Below are positions 1-7,454 of a stretch of 64,000 bases of DNA, one piece after another; positions within the stretch are counted from its first letter, which is position 1; each line of letters begins with the position of its first letter. The notes under the pieces are model-generated. The model was not told the DNA's origin. It worked only from the letters and a program-made list of their open reading frames with translations, and made no database searches. The position numbers and the translations under genes are program-made. The stretch is from DATBVX01 sp963705495 (GTDB lineage Bacteria > Pseudomonadota > Gammaproteobacteria > Steroidobacterales > Steroidobacteraceae). The stretch covers positions 186,001 to 250,000 of the forward strand of contig CAVPJQ010000012.1 in the NCBI GenBank assembly GCA_963705495.1, read 5' to 3'.

Positions 1-2705
1 GTGTACCCGAGCACCAGGTCGAGGTAGGTCTTGGAAGGGATTGGGAGATCTGGCGCATTGTCGATCAAGCCATCCGGATCGTGCAGCACAAGCGAGTCGA
101 TGTAGCGGACCGTGGCGAGAACATCGAAGCCCTTGAACGCCCAGCCCACTGCGCCGAGAGCGCGCCACTGCGCGATGTTGCCGTATTGCCGGTCGTACGT
201 GCCTTCCACGTGGATGACTGGCGCGCCGGTCCCCGGATCGCTGTCGTACTTGTCGATGTACGTACCATCGAGCGAGAACTGGAAGTCGCCAGCGCTATCC
301 GTGCGCAGCCGGTATTTGAAGCCGACGTCGACACCAGTCGTTTCCAGATTGCCGAGATTCACCGTCGGCTCCTGGATCACGAGCACGGTGCCATCCGAGT
401 TGCGGTGGATGAGACCGCAGAAGCCCGGATCCGCGGTCGCCACGCACTGATCGGAGGTGAAGTTCACATCGAGCGGCGTGATCGGTTGATCGATATTGTA
501 GTTCCAGAAATCGACCGTGACCGAGAAACCCGGCAGCCAGCTCGCGTCGTAGACGAAGCCGAACGTGTAGACCTCGCCGGTCTCCGCGTCCAGGTTCGTG
601 TTGCTCAGGATCGACCCGGTGATCTGGCTGTTAGGCTCGGCAAATGTTCCGTCCGGAACCACGTTCTCACACGCGACGTTGAGATTCGGGTTCGCAGCCA
701 GGTCCGCCACCGTCAAGCCTTCGCACGGATCCGTGAATGTCGGAGCATCCGAGGTTGGCGAATGGAACAAGTCGTAGACCGTCGGGGCGCGGAAGATCTC
801 CGCCCATGATCCACGAATGAGAAGGTCGCTGACCGGCCGGTATTCCAGCTTGGCGACCATGTTGGTCGTGTCGCCGAAAGTCGAGTAGTCAGAGTAGCGT
901 GCCCCGACCGTCATGTTCAGCGCCTTGACACCCGGCTTGTCCGCAATGAGTGGGATGAACATTTCGGCGTAAACCTCCTTCACGTCGAAGTCACCCCGGG
1001 AGTCGCCGCTGCAGGTCTCCTGCGCCAATAGGCAGTTCAGGAACAAGGACGCCTCGGTGGCCTGGCTATTGAAGTCGGTGTCGAAGGCGCCCGCTTGCTC
1101 GCGGTACTCGAGACCCACCGCGAGCGACAGTGCGCCGGCCGGCATGGCGACGAGATCTCCAGTGAAGTTCGCCATGGCCATCTTCGTCGAGTACTTGTAA
1201 GTCTGGTTGTAGTCGGCCGAGATCGACTGCAAAGCGGTGACCTGGTCGGGTGCAAACAGATTGAAGATGTTGACCGGGACGCAACCCGAGATCGGCGCCG
1301 TTGGCGTGCCGCAGGTCGGCTGGCCGGTCCCCGCATCGATGAACGAAGGTCCGAACGCGCTCGCCAGCGCCGGTTGGAACAGGTAGCCGCTGGTGTTGTT
1401 GGTCTGATCCACGCGTCCGTAGCCGGCCGTGACATCCCAGGTCCAGCTGGAATCCATGATCGTGCCGCGCAGCCCCATGTTGACCTGCGTACCATCCGAT
1501 GTGTAGCCCGCGTGTCGCGTGCCCAATGGCTGCATGCGCCAGGTCGCGTTCGGATTCAGGCCCGCCGTCGTTCCAGCGCCGCCGAGGTCAATACCGAACG
1601 GGTTGTAGACGTTCTGCGCCGAGATGACGACGTCATCGGCCCGCGAGTCGAACGGGAGTTCGGCGATCTCCCAGCCTGCCGTCGTCCTGTTGTACAGGAG
1701 TTCCGCATAGGCCTCGGCCCAGTCCGCGATCTTGTAGTTCGCCTGCGTGAAGACACTGCCCCGCTCCTGCGGGGTGAGGATCTTGTTCAGCGGCTGGTAG
1801 TTGTAAAGGTCGCTGGAGGTGTCGAAGCAGCGGTAGTCGGAAGGACTGGCGCCCGACGCACCCGCGACGCGTATCACTGAAATCTCGGCGCTGGTTCCGG
1901 GGCAGCCGTACTGACCGTTGAATGCAGCACGCGGAAGGAAGACACGGCCGTTCGGGACACGGCTCGATCCGCCTGCCTGCACGGAACCGTTGTAGAGGTA
2001 CAGCGCATTCTTTGAGAACTCGCGATCGCCCGCAGAAATGGCGTCCTGCTTGTTCCAGTTGAAGCCAAGCATGACGCTCGCCTTGTCGCTGGTGGCACCC
2101 CAGGACAAATTCACTGACTCGTGCGCACCATCGCTGCGATCGGTCTGCCCGTATTCCACGCTGACGTCTGCGCCGTCATAGTCCTTGCGCGTGATGAAGT
2201 TCACGACGCCCGCAATGGCATCGGAACCGTAGATCGCGCCCGCGCCTTCCTTGAGCACTTCAACACGCTCGATCATGTTGACCGGGATCGAGTTGATATC
2301 AACAGCGCTGGTCGAGTAGCCGAGAGCGCCAATGCGCCGTCCGTTGACCAGGACCAATGTGCGCGCCGGTGACAGACCACGCAGCTCAATGTTGGACGCG
2401 CCGTCGCCGCCACCGTTGTTGACTTGAGGGTTGGTCGCCGCACCGGCCACCGAAGGCACCTGCTGCAGCAGATCACCCATGGTCTGCACGCCCGACGCTT
2501 CGATCGAGTCGCGGTCCAACGTGTACACCGGGCTCGCCGTCTCGAGATCGACGCGACGAATGCGCGATCCGGTGACGACGACGGTGCCGATTTCGCTAGC
2601 CGCGCTTTCCTGTTGATCCTGGGCGAATGCAGTATCGGTAATGGGCGCTGCGGCCGCTGCCGCCAGCGCGATGTGCACTGCCCTCCGAAGAATATTTGTA
2701 CTCAT
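1..2705 (-). CDS. TonB-dependent receptor, C-terminus cut by window edge
   Basis: Outer-membrane active transporter for an unidentified ligand, driven by TonB-ExbB-ExbD. My translation of the minus strand from the ATG at 2705-2703 gives 901 uninterrupted codons to the left edge. The start is preceded by a strong AGGAGG-type ribosome site. Residues 1-29 look like a signal peptide ending in an alanine-rich stretch and AFA. A TonB-box-like segment follows (TVVVTGSRI, about 41-49). The plug domain then shows the typical landmarks ELRGL, LVLVNGRR, ERVEVLKEGAGAIYGSDAIAGVVN. The rest is beta-barrel-like, rich in aromatic and alternating residues, and ends near DLVLGY at the edge, so perhaps only the last strands are missing. 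The plug is of the type common in Xanthomonad, Sphingomonad and Steroidobacter receptors. Substrate cannot be read from the sequence. Long open frames on the plus strand here are shadows. Confidence 0.93.
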   Translation of the reverse strand, partial: MSTNILRRAVHIALAAAAAAPITDTAFAQDQQESAASEIGTVVVTGSRIRRVDLETASPVYTLDRDSIEASGVQTMGDLLQQVPSVAGAATNPQVNNGGGDGASNIELRGLSPARTLVLVNGRRIGALGYSTSAVDINSIPVNMIERVEVLKEGAGAIYGSDAIAGVVNFITRKDYDGADVSVEYGQTDRSDGAHESVNLSWGATSDKASVMLGFNWNKQDAISAGDREFSKNALYLYNGSVQAGGSSRVPNGRVFLPRAAFNGQYGCPGTSAEISVIRVAGASGASPSDYRCFDTSSDLYNYQPLNKILTPQERGSVFTQANYKIADWAEAYAELLYNRTTAGWEIAELPFDSRADDVVISAQNVYNPFGIDLGGAGTTAGLNPNATWRMQPLGTRHAGYTSDGTQVNMGLRGTIMDSSWTWDVTAGYGRVDQTNNTSGYLFQPALASAFGPSFIDAGTGQPTCGTPTAPISGCVPVNIFNLFAPDQVTALQSISADYNQTYKYSTKMAMANFTGDLVAMPAGALSLAVGLEYREQAGAFDTDFNSQATEASLFLNCLLAQETCSGDSRGDFDVKEVYAEMFIPLIADKPGVKALNMTVGARYSDYSTFGDTTNMVAKLEYRPVSDLLIRGSWAEIFRAPTVYDLFHSPTSDAPTFTDPCEGLTVADLAANPNLNVACENVVPDGTFAEPNSQITGSILSNTNLDAETGEVYTFGFVYDASWLPGFSVTVDFWNYNIDQPITPLDVNFTSDQCVATADPGFCGLIHRNSDGTVLVIQEPTVNLGNLETTGVDVGFKYRLRTDSAGDFQFSLDGTYIDKYDSDPGTGAPVIHVEGTYDRQYGNIAQWRALGAVGWAFKGFDVLATVRYIDSLVLHDPDGLIDNAPDLPIPSKTYLDLVLGY

Positions 2706-3081
2706 TGAGGGAGTCCTCCTCCTCTGATCGGACGTAATGAGAAGCGAACATCCGCAGTCCCTTGCGTGTACCTCTCGATATTTCTTCATGCCGAGTCGCC
2801 GCACTCGTTGCGGCGTCGTCACATGTGGGCGGCGATCATAGCAACACGGGAACTTTTAAGGGAAGTGCTTTAGCGAAAAAACAACAGGTAATTACGAAAT
2901 TTTTCGCATACTGCTGTTGGGACTAACGAGGGGACGAACGGGCGCAATCGCCAGTTGAAATGCGCATTTTTTGGCAGGAAAAACACGCATCCAGAGTCAT
3001 CACATAGTTGGAGTGGTCTTCGCGCTGTGTAACTGTTTCAAATGTACAACAGGCGCGGCGCAGCGTAATCGGCGCTGTGGC
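2706..3081. other. 376-base non-coding region with AT-rich promoter zone
   Basis: No gene is supported here. It is the upstream region of the TonB-dependent receptor and the downstream region of the small conserved protein. The stretch about 2850-2960 is clearly more AT-rich than its surroundings. It contains a perfect 5-bp-arm inverted repeat, CGAAA-TT-TTTCG, at 2895-2906. On the minus strand a TATGAT hexamer lies at 2840-2835, about 130 bases before the receptor start, and could be a -10 box, but I see no convincing -35 box. The G+C-rich end next to 3082 could form a weak hairpin, without a T-run. Confidence 0.4.
2835..2860 (-). promoter_or_regulatory. possible promoter of the TonB-dependent receptor
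   Basis: TATGAT on the minus strand at 2840-2835 resembles a sigma-70 -10 box and lies in the AT-rich upstream region of the receptor. The 16-18 bases above it hold no good TTGACA match, so this rests on the -10 box and position only. Confidence 0.25.
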
Positions 3082-3525
3082 TCAGACTGCGCCGGCCGGC
3101 GCGTCGAACATGACGTGCAGTGGCAGTTCGTCTACCTGGCGGGACTCGCCGTCGATCACATGAAAGATGCGATAGAGGTAGGTGCCTTCGTTCGTTATCG
3201 GTAAGACATTGATATTGAAAGCCGAGCGCGAACGCCGGCCGCGCTCCAGACTGACTTCGAGTCGCGAAGAGCCGAGTTCTGCGCCCTGCGCATCGAACAG
3301 CCGGCATTCGATGATCCCTTTTTCTGGTACCGCAATGTCCGAGCGTTCGGTCTGTACCACCAGCACCGACTGAATCTGCGCCGCCGCCGGCTTGCCGGCG
3401 GCCAGCGCATCGCTCATTGCATTCTTGGGTATATGCAGCTCATCGATGATGCCGAACAGCGTGACGTTGCTCGATCGCTGGTCGATCGAGAACCTTTCGC
3501 ACAGCAGGGCCCAGCGGTGTTTCAA
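3082..3525 (-). CDS. small conserved protein of unknown function (DUF6941-like)
   Basis: 147 residues with no signal peptide or membrane segment, so probably cytoplasmic. The pattern is an N-terminal strand (WALLCERFSID), a short hydrophobic VTLFGIIDEL, a central beta-rich block and a C-terminal strand pair (GTYLYRIF, ELPLHVMF). This resembles the small all-beta proteins grouped as DUF6941, but I assign that only by appearance. It lies 14 bases after the ompA-like gene in the same direction and is likely the last gene of that run. Function is unknown. Confidence 0.7.
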   Translation of the reverse strand: MKHRWALLCERFSIDQRSSNVTLFGIIDELHIPKNAMSDALAAGKPAAAQIQSVLVVQTERSDIAVPEKGIIECRLFDAQGAELGSSRLEVSLERGRRSRSAFNINVLPITNEGTYLYRIFHVIDGESRQVDELPLHVMFDAPAGAV

Positions 3526-3539
3526 GGACGTGCCTCTTC

Positions 3540-4679
3540 TCAGCCCTGATCTGTCCGCCGCAGAACCACGCGGCGATTCTGCGCCCGGCCCTCCGGCGTC
3601 GAATTCTCGGCGACCGGCTGCGACTCACCAAGACCTCGCGACTCGAGACGCGACGGATCGATGCCCATGCTGATGATGTAGTCGTGCACGGCCTTCGCTC
3701 TCTGCTCTGAGAGACGCTGGTTGTAACCGTCTGAGCCATTCGAATCCGTGTGCCCTTCGATGATGCCGGTCGCTGAAGGTACGGCCTTCAGGAATTCCAC
3801 GGCGAGATCGAGATCCTTGAACGATTCGGGCTTCAGCTTGCTCGAGTCGTTGTCGAAAAATACTTCGAGCTTGCGCGTCAGGCTGCAACCCACGGTGTCA
3901 ACCTTGTCGCCGCGCGGTGTGCTCGGGCACTTATCGCGACTGTCGGTAACGCCATCGCCATCGCCATCGAGCTCACACCCCACCGTGTCGACGGGTGCGC
4001 CGGCCGGCGTGCCGGGGCAGCGGTCGAGATTGTCGGTAACACCATCGCCATCGCTGTCAACGAGCGCGGGTGGCGGCGCCGGTGGTGGGGGCAAGGGTGG
4101 CGCTTCTTCAGCGAGGCAGGTATTGCCGCCCCAGTAGAACTGCAGCTTGAGGCCCGCCATGTAGTCGACCAGGCGATCCTGCTGTCCGCCGATAAAATCA
4201 TTTCGGCCGCGTATCTCGCCGCGCAGGATCATTCCGCTACTGCAGTCTTGGGAGTGCCCGAGCGTCCAGAGCACGCCGGCGCCAAGGTCGACATAAGGAT
4301 TGGTCGAGTTGCTGGTCAAATCCGGGTTGTCCTCCTGACCGCCGCCACCGATGAGAATGAAAGGCGAGATCCGCGATTCGCGGTAGAACACGGCGAGAGC
4401 GTTGACACCGAACGAAGTGATCTCGAGGTCATTACCGCCGGCGCCGTCGAACTTGCCGAGCCACGCGTCGGCCTCGATGTTCCAGTACTTGTTGACTGCC
4501 TTGCCAAAGGCGAGGTTGGCAGCCCAGTCGTCATCGACGCTGCGCTCGTCGTCCATCCACATCGCGTGTGCGCCCGGTGCCAGGTACCAGCTGCCCTCGG
4601 GCTGGCCAGCGCGCGCACTGCCGGACGCGCCCAGCGCGAGACCTGTCATGAGCAGCGTCGCTGTGTATTTGGCGTTCAT
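3540..4679 (-). CDS. OmpA-family outer-membrane protein with TSP3 repeats
   Basis: 379 residues linking the outer membrane to peptidoglycan. Residues 1-24 form a signal peptide ending SARA. About 25-190 resemble an eight-strand OmpA barrel, with aromatic strand ends and alternating residues. A proline-rich linker (PPLPPPPAPPPA) follows. Two thrombospondin-type-3 calcium-binding repeats (DSDGDGVTDNLDRCPGTP and a second copy) come next. The C-terminal OmpA domain from about 265 carries EGHTDSNGSDGYNQRLSEQR, which includes the Asp and Arg that bind diaminopimelate. The start has a clear AGGGAG ribosome site. The DNA repetition at about 3890-4070 is simply the coding of the TSP3 repeats. It follows the DUF192 gene by 76 bases on the same strand. 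Confidence 0.93.
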   Translation of the reverse strand: MNAKYTATLLMTGLALGASGSARAGQPEGSWYLAPGAHAMWMDDERSVDDDWAANLAFGKAVNKYWNIEADAWLGKFDGAGGNDLEITSFGVNALAVFYRESRISPFILIGGGGQEDNPDLTSNSTNPYVDLGAGVLWTLGHSQDCSSGMILRGEIRGRNDFIGGQQDRLVDYMAGLKLQFYWGGNTCLAEEAPPLPPPPAPPPALVDSDGDGVTDNLDRCPGTPAGAPVDTVGCELDGDGDGVTDSRDKCPSTPRGDKVDTVGCSLTRKLEVFFDNDSSKLKPESFKDLDLAVEFLKAVPSATGIIEGHTDSNGSDGYNQRLSEQRAKAVHDYIISMGIDPSRLESRGLGESQPVAENSTPEGRAQNRRVVLRRTDQG

Positions 4680-4755
4680 TGCACTCTCCCTGCTTGAGCT
4701 CGCAAGCGCCGGCGGTTGTTGCTGCGTTGTCGCGCCTGCGGTCGGGCTCGGAATC

Positions 4756-5298
4756 TTAGCTTAAGAGATGGCGGACGGGGTGATCCGCAGGGCGGGGACC
4801 GGAGGCCTGGGCAGAGCCGAAGGCGGCGTGGATCACACGGTCGCCGCTGTGGATGCCGAGCCGTTCTGCCTCGCCGCCCGCGATTTCGATGACCCCGGTG
4901 ACCACTCCCATCGAACTGATCGTCGCCAGGGATTCGGGTTGTGCCTTGGGGGCGATGCGTATGACCCGTCCATCGGCGGCGACGAACAGCATGTCGAGCG
5001 AAATGCGGGTGTTCTTCATCCACATGCTGACGGCCTGTGGCTGCGCAAACACGAACAGCATTCCAGTGAGCGGACGCAACTCAGTCACGAACATCAGCCC
5101 CTGTGCCCGGCGTGACGGCGTATCGGCAACCCAGACGGTGAGCTCATGGCGCTTCTCGCCACTTTGGATTTCGAGCTGTGAGCGGGGAAACGCGCTGAGT
5201 GGTTCGTGGTCGGCTTCCTGTGGCGCCGACATGCCTGCGGTGCATACGAATGCTGCAATCCACGGCACAACGCGTGCGGCGAGTCGAATCAGGCTCAT
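4756..5298 (-). CDS. exported DUF192 domain protein
   Basis: 180 residues. The first about 25 form a signal peptide ending near GMSA. The DUF192 core (about 45-155) is clear: SRRAQGLMFV, TGMLFVFAQP, MWMKNTRISLDMLFV and a glycine-rich end (GGEAERLGIHSGDRV). DUF192 proteins are small periplasmic or extracellular beta proteins of unknown biochemical role. The start ATG overlaps the stop of the upstream gene by four bases (ATGA), so the two are probably translated together. Confidence 0.88.
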   Translation of the reverse strand: MSLIRLAARVVPWIAAFVCTAGMSAPQEADHEPLSAFPRSQLEIQSGEKRHELTVWVADTPSRRAQGLMFVTELRPLTGMLFVFAQPQAVSMWMKNTRISLDMLFVAADGRVIRIAPKAQPESLATISSMGVVTGVIEIAGGEAERLGIHSGDRVIHAAFGSAQASGPRPADHPVRHLLS

Positions 5299-5921
5299 GA
5301 GCTATGGGCTTCGCTGTTGGAGGGGTCGACACCCGTGTAGATGACCTGGCCCGCAAAGTCAAAGGTGCTCATCAGCACGCTGGCATCACCGCCGACCACG
5401 TGAGCAGGCTGCATGCAGAAACCGCGACCCGTGATCCGATAGGTGCGTGATTCCTTGCGCCAGGGCGTGATCAACTGCTGCCTGAGGTCATCGATCGTGC
5501 ACTTGTCATCGCCCAGCGTGCCGTAAATGCGTGCACGACCTTCCTCAATGATCGTGACATTTGCCGGCAGCACGCGACCCGAGCTGCTTTCACTCAGGCC
5601 AGCAATACCGAGCACGATCACGAGGCGCTGCTGGCCGCCCTCGAGTGTGCGACTGAAGCTGAGGCGCACCCCGTTCCCGTCGGGGCGGGGCATCCCCTCG
5701 CATTGCGTGCCGGAATTGTTCCAGTCGAGTTTCAGATCGAGCGCACCGTTAAGGCGCGCGCGGAGGAACCCGTCACCAGATGCCAGGCATCCACCGGTTG
5801 CAATCTTCGCGGCCGGAGCGTCGGGAAGGAGCGGCTTGGCCGTGGTCCGATATCGCTCAATTAGAAATGCGACGGCAACCACCGCGAGCAGGCTGCCGAC
5901 AATCGCGATCGTGCGTTTCAA
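5295..5921 (-). CDS. membrane-anchored protein of unknown function
   Basis: 208 residues. Residues 4-20 (IAIVGSLLAVVAVAFLI) form one N-terminal membrane anchor or uncleaved signal. The remainder is probably periplasmic and beta-rich, with three cysteines spread through it (ATGGCLASG, GTQCEGMP, DDKCTIDDL) and a fourth in GRGFCMQP, which could form disulphides. I do not recognise the family. Its stop overlaps the start of the DUF192 gene, and it lies 31 bases after the HAAS/sensor membrane protein, so it belongs to the PadR-led run of genes. Confidence 0.75.
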   Translation of the reverse strand: MKRTIAIVGSLLAVVAVAFLIERYRTTAKPLLPDAPAAKIATGGCLASGDGFLRARLNGALDLKLDWNNSGTQCEGMPRPDGNGVRLSFSRTLEGGQQRLVIVLGIAGLSESSSGRVLPANVTIIEEGRARIYGTLGDDKCTIDDLRQQLITPWRKESRTYRITGRGFCMQPAHVVGGDASVLMSTFDFAGQVIYTGVDPSNSEAHSS

Positions 5922-5952
5922 TCCACGTCCCGTAGCTGCGCTGACGAGGACG

Positions 5953-6855
5953 CTAGCTTACCGGACGCACGAGCAATGCCTTGGCAAGGTGTCCGTGCAT
6001 GCTGCCAATCCCCTTGGCCAGGTGCAGCACCAGCGTGAGTACGAGAACACCAAATGCGACCGCGAACGGAATCGCCCACGGCTCCATTCCGTTGATGTCG
6101 AGGTCACCCGAGACATGAATGAAGCCAGCAAGGTGCAATGCCCAGAAAATCGGGCCGACGATCATGCCCAGGCCGATCGCAAGTCCCACAGTGGCGATCG
6201 CGAAATAAGCGATGCCAAGAGGCAGCTTCAGAATCATGTAAAGGAGCGCGGTCCAGGTGTGACGGTCCTTCAGTATGCCAACGACGCGCTCGTACCACGG
6301 TGCGGTGGTCGAGGCGTGTGCCGGGCGTCGCGGCATGCGCGTACCGGTCAGTCCCTCCACCATGCGCCCCTCGGCCATCGCCAGTGCCCGCACCAGGCCG
6401 AGGAACAAGAGGAAGAACGGGAAGCCGATGATCAGGATCATTGTTCCGGCGGAAATTGCGAGCCCAGTTACGGCCACCGTGAAGTAGGCAATGCCCGTCA
6501 CCAGCGACAACAACATGAAGAACAGCGAGGTGTACGCGCGCCAATCGGTGTACACGCTGAAGAATTTGCCCAATGCGCCTCGCGACGGACGGCGGGGCGG
6601 GGTGGCAAGCGCAGCGCGGACGGTCGCTTCGGTGGTGCGATACGCATCGGCGACTTCCTCGGGCGCGCCATACGTACTCGCAATCAGCTCGAGAACGTCC
6701 GCTACCGATTTGTCCGGATGCTGCGCAACCTCGGCGCGCAAGTACTCCTCGGCATCGTAGAGGGCATCCTGTTGCAAGGCCGGATCCTCGCCGGCGAGAG
6801 CAGTCTTCAGTTGCTCGAGGTATTGCTCAACGGAGCGCGGTGCAGAGCGGGACAT
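5953..6855 (-). CDS. HAAS-domain membrane protein, partner of PadR regulator
   Basis: 300 residues. Residues about 5-70 form a charged helical domain (VEQYLEQLKTALAG ... YLRAEVAQHPDKSV ... YGAPEEVADAYR), the pattern of the HAAS/DUF1700 domain. Two related multi-helix membrane blocks follow. They share the pattern LPLGIAYF / VTGIAYFTVAV and resemble the repeats of the putative sensor domain PF13796. HAAS proteins are typically encoded beside PadR-type repressors and are thought to act as membrane partners in signalling. Here the padR gene is 16 bases upstream on the same strand, which supports this. The signal sensed is unknown. Confidence 0.8.
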   Translation of the reverse strand: MSRSAPRSVEQYLEQLKTALAGEDPALQQDALYDAEEYLRAEVAQHPDKSVADVLELIASTYGAPEEVADAYRTTEATVRAALATPPRRPSRGALGKFFSVYTDWRAYTSLFFMLLSLVTGIAYFTVAVTGLAISAGTMILIIGFPFFLLFLGLVRALAMAEGRMVEGLTGTRMPRRPAHASTTAPWYERVVGILKDRHTWTALLYMILKLPLGIAYFAIATVGLAIGLGMIVGPIFWALHLAGFIHVSGDLDINGMEPWAIPFAVAFGVLVLTLVLHLAKGIGSMHGHLAKALLVRPVS

Positions 6856-6871
6856 CTTGGAGATCTCCTGA

Positions 6872-7282
6872 TCAGTCGGTTCGGCCGCTGCTGGGAGCGG
6901 GCCGGGTAAAGAGGTCGACGAAGTCGCGCGTCTGCTGCCAGATCCCCAGCCATTGCTGGAGGACCGCGCGGCCTTGCTCGGTGATGCGGTAATAACGGCG
7001 GGGCGGGCCGGAGTAGGACGGAACGACGCGGCTGGCGAGCAGTCCGCTGGCGCTCATGTTGCGCAGGACCGGATACAGCGCGCCTTGTTTGACGACATTG
7101 AGCCCGGGCGCAACGGCCTGGAGCTGCTTGGCGATCTGGTAGCCGTACAGGTCTTCGTCGGCGCGATCGAGAACCGACAGGAGTACGAGAGCGATCAGCC
7201 CGGCATTCAGCTCGCGCTGAAACTTCTTCTCGGCTGGCTCAAGGCCCGCTTCGGAGTCGCTTTGCGGTTCTTCTAACGCCAT
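6872..7282 (-). CDS. PadR-family transcriptional regulator
   Basis: 136 residues. After a 25-residue acidic leader, the winged-helix PadR domain is plain: LIALVLLSVLDRADEDLYGYQI, then KQGALYPVLRNMSASGLL with the typical LYPVLRN motif, then the wing GPPRRYYRITEQGRAVL. PadR proteins repress target genes, often including their own, and release DNA on binding ligand. It is the first gene of a minus-strand run with the HAAS membrane protein. A short inverted repeat lies about 50 bases upstream (7330-7340) and could be its operator. Confidence 0.9.
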   Translation of the reverse strand: MALEEPQSDSEAGLEPAEKKFQRELNAGLIALVLLSVLDRADEDLYGYQIAKQLQAVAPGLNVVKQGALYPVLRNMSASGLLASRVVPSYSGPPRRYYRITEQGRAVLQQWLGIWQQTRDFVDLFTRPAPSSGRTD

Positions 7283-7326
7283 GTGAGGCCCAAGACAACT
7301 CGACTAGCTACAGTGTGCGGTAGTTA

Positions 7327-7348
7327 ATACTACTCAGTAGATACTAGT
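7327..7348. promoter_or_regulatory. candidate PadR operator
   Basis: In the AT-rich gap between padR and glgP, CTACT-C-AGTAG at 7330-7340 is a perfect inverted repeat. It is flanked by ACTAGT, itself a palindrome (7343-7348), and by repeated ATACTA words. Its position in front of padR, and also upstream of the divergent glgP, suits autoregulation. The assignment is by position and symmetry only. Confidence 0.35.
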
Positions 7349-7454
7349 CAAGAAAGATTTAGCTACTCAAGGCGTTAAGCGAAGAGAGCTTTTCAGAACG
7401 TCGCGGGACCGATGCTAGACTCCGCTGCTTTCTCCACTCCCAGTCCATAGCTGA

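Noticed and set aside
81..2372. Several long plus-strand open frames over the first 2.7 kb
   Set aside because: They lie antisense to a clear TonB-dependent receptor, have no recognisable family or ribosome site, and are rich in arginine and valine as expected of high-GC shadow frames.
3890..4075. Tandem DNA repetition that could be mistaken for a repeat element
   Set aside because: It encodes the two TSP3 calcium-binding repeats of the OmpA-like protein.
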